From positions 1-50,788 of the forward strand of contig MCFG01000450.1 in NCBI GenBank assembly GCA_002104895.1: a stretch of DNA of 50,788 bases, read 5' to 3'. Below the pieces are notes generated by a model. The model did not search any database, was not told the origin of the DNA, and worked only from the letters and a program-made list of their open reading frames with translations. The position numbers were made by a program, and so were the translations under genes. Of this stretch, positions 47,399-50,788 are shown in pieces. Numbering within the stretch: position 1 is the first letter of the stretch; the number at the start of each line of letters is the position of its first letter. The DNA is from Anaeromyces robustus. Its lineage: Eukaryota; Neocallimastigomycota; Neocallimastigomycetes; Neocallimastigales; Neocallimastigaceae.

Positions 47399-49007
47399 AG
47401 GTTAATTGATTATTTTTATTATCTATTTAATATTTAAAGTTGATTGTAGATATGTACATAAACCATATATCGAAAGAAAAAATAAAATATTTTAATTATT
47501 ATATTTATTTTACTTTTATCAATAATCATTAAATAATTATTTATTATATAATGATTAATTACATAATTATATAATCTATTTACAAGACTTATAAATAAAA
47601 TAACAATGTCAATAATAAAATACAGTCATTCTAAAAAGAAAATTAATATACATAATCTTATAATATAGCATTATATAATTATATTTAAAATATTTAAGGA
47701 ATTTTTTTTTTTTTAACTCTTTTTTGAAGATCAATTAAATTATATTTTAAATATTGTCCTTTTATATAAGTGATAATATATTTTTCTTCATATGTATAAA
47801 TAAACGTTTAATGTTTTGTCAATAATACTATTAAATTATATTTTTTTTCTTTTTAAAGATACTATTTTTAATTATGGTAGAAATTATTTCAAATTATTAA
47901 ATAATAATTTTTTTAATATTTAAATATTAAATGTTGATTATTTAATAATTTAATAAATAAAAGTTATTTTTTTATAATAAAAGGTAATAAATTAAAAATT
48001 ATTACAAATATTAAATCAAAAAAAAAAAAAAAATTAATAATAATATCAAATAAAAAAGGAAATATTTATATTTAAAGCTTCCTCTACTATTGGTGCTTTT
48101 GCTATTTCAACGTTGATATCCTTGAAACCACCTGGAGTTACTTTTTATAATACATTTAAGAAGAATATAAAAAGACTTAAATACAATTGATTAATATATA
48201 TTTTATTCATATTCTTCGAATGTGTCCAATAACGGATTTTAAATTGTGAATATTTATTTTTTTATAATAATAAAATAAAATATATATATATTAGAAAATT
48301 TATATATGTTACATAGTCATTTTATAAAAATTGTATAATAATAATAATAAATTTTTAAAACAAAAAAAAAAAAAAAATAATAAATAATTATTATAATAAC
48401 AGAATCAATTTTATCCTAATAAATAAATAATTATAATTATATATTCGTTATTATTAGCCAAATGTATTATTAATTTTTTAAATGTCCCTCTGACAAAAAT
48501 AGACAAAAATAAAAAAAATATAAACAATATTATTACTACACACATAATATAAAAAAATAACAATATAAAAAAATAAAATATATTTTTAATTTTTATATTT
48601 TTATTAATTTTTGGTAAGTTTTGATTAAAATTTTTAATCGTTTATGATTCGATATTTAAAAATTATAATCAACATAATTTTTAATTGATTAATTGATTAA
48701 TTGATTAAATGATTAGAATGAAATAGTTTCAATTTATTTTGAAAATATTTCGATTTTTTGTTTTAGTTTAATTATTTCGAATAGTTCGATTTTCGTTTGC
48801 ATTTTTCGAATTAGATTGATTTATTTCGATTTATTTCGAATATTTCGTTTATAATATTACGATTAATATTATCATTATTCTATATTAATTATATTTTTTT
48901 TTTAAAAATTATATTTATTATCTTTACATTATTATTATAATAATAAAATTGAGATTATGACTCTATATTAAATTATTTTAGTTGTTTTAATTTTTTTTAG
49001 AATTAAT
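47146..49007. other. Intergenic DNA between the membrane protein gene and GH1 copy 3
   Basis: The stretch is A/T-rich, with an AAAT run at about 47347-47400. Minus-strand scraps of coding-like sequence lie at 48046-48240 (a separate entry). TTCGA-rich DNA at about 48720-48860 repeats ATTTCGAT/ATTTCGAA-type words. No intact gene is visible. Confidence 0.5.
48046..48240 (-). pseudogene. Fragments of a decayed, once highly biased gene
   Basis: On the minus strand, 48144 to 48046 reads (K)VTPGGFKDIN, VEIAKAPIVEE and then an A/T tail ending at a stop. Just upstream, 48238 to 48203 reads NPLLDTFEEYE and a stop. The first piece uses GGT, TTC, AAG, ATC, AAC and GTT, the codons favoured by the expressed genes of this window and otherwise absent from its A/T-rich DNA. 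Stops close each fragment on its upstream side and no start codon or full gene surrounds them. Parent family not recognised. Confidence 0.35.

Positions 49008-50788
<1,781 letters not shown>

Overview
The window looks like nuclear DNA of an anaerobic gut fungus (Neocallimastigomycota; Piromyces, Neocallimastix, Orpinomyces or Anaeromyces type). Three things point there: extremely A+T-rich, microsatellite-filled intergenic DNA interrupted by sharply bounded, much more G+C-rich intronless genes; highly expressed genes with strongly biased codons; and 665-residue secreted GH1 beta-glucosidases whose length and layout match the Cel1A/BglA enzymes known from these fungi. The genus is inference; no database search was possible.

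Layout. 1-2250: degenerate tandem copies of a ~275 bp repeat, the first split by a ~1 kb terminal-inverted-repeat element that appears to have made a 9 bp target duplication. 2250-25495: mostly gene-free A/T DNA. It holds one small basic protein gene (7370-7834, + strand) with an LC3/Atg8-interaction-like motif near its N terminus, long AAT/AAAT microsatellites, a 219 bp foldback element at 11693-11911, and a few scraps that look formerly coding. 25496-27217 (+): a secreted protein with a 10-residue Glu/Thr/Pro/Ala repeat, a mucin-like polythreonine stalk and a C-terminal choice-of-anchor A (CAA) domain, a domain known mainly from bacterial surface proteins. 28947-31120: a compositionally different tract rich in palindromes and hairpins, ending in a structured G+C island just upstream of tRNA-Ser(GCU) at 31121-31202.

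32385 to the end: three head-to-tail GH1 beta-glucosidase genes on the minus strand. The first two are complete and differ at about 12 of 665 residues. The third runs off the window and carries a one-base frameshift. Between the second and third lies a plus-strand four-helix membrane protein gene (46645-47145) with codon use unlike its neighbours, a candidate bacterial acquisition. Non-coding DNA around the GH1 copies is unrelated except for a few short upstream blocks kept in the same order in copies 1 and 2, including a 20 bp identical palindromic sequence and a TATA-like box. These are the best candidates for real regulatory sites here.

Together the main genes suggest a plant-biomass-degrading fungus: the GH1 enzymes finish cellulose breakdown by splitting cellobiose and short cello-oligosaccharides to glucose outside the cell, and the CAA protein is probably displayed at or near the cell surface. 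No cellulosome dockerin, CRISPR, rRNA or autonomous transposase gene was seen.
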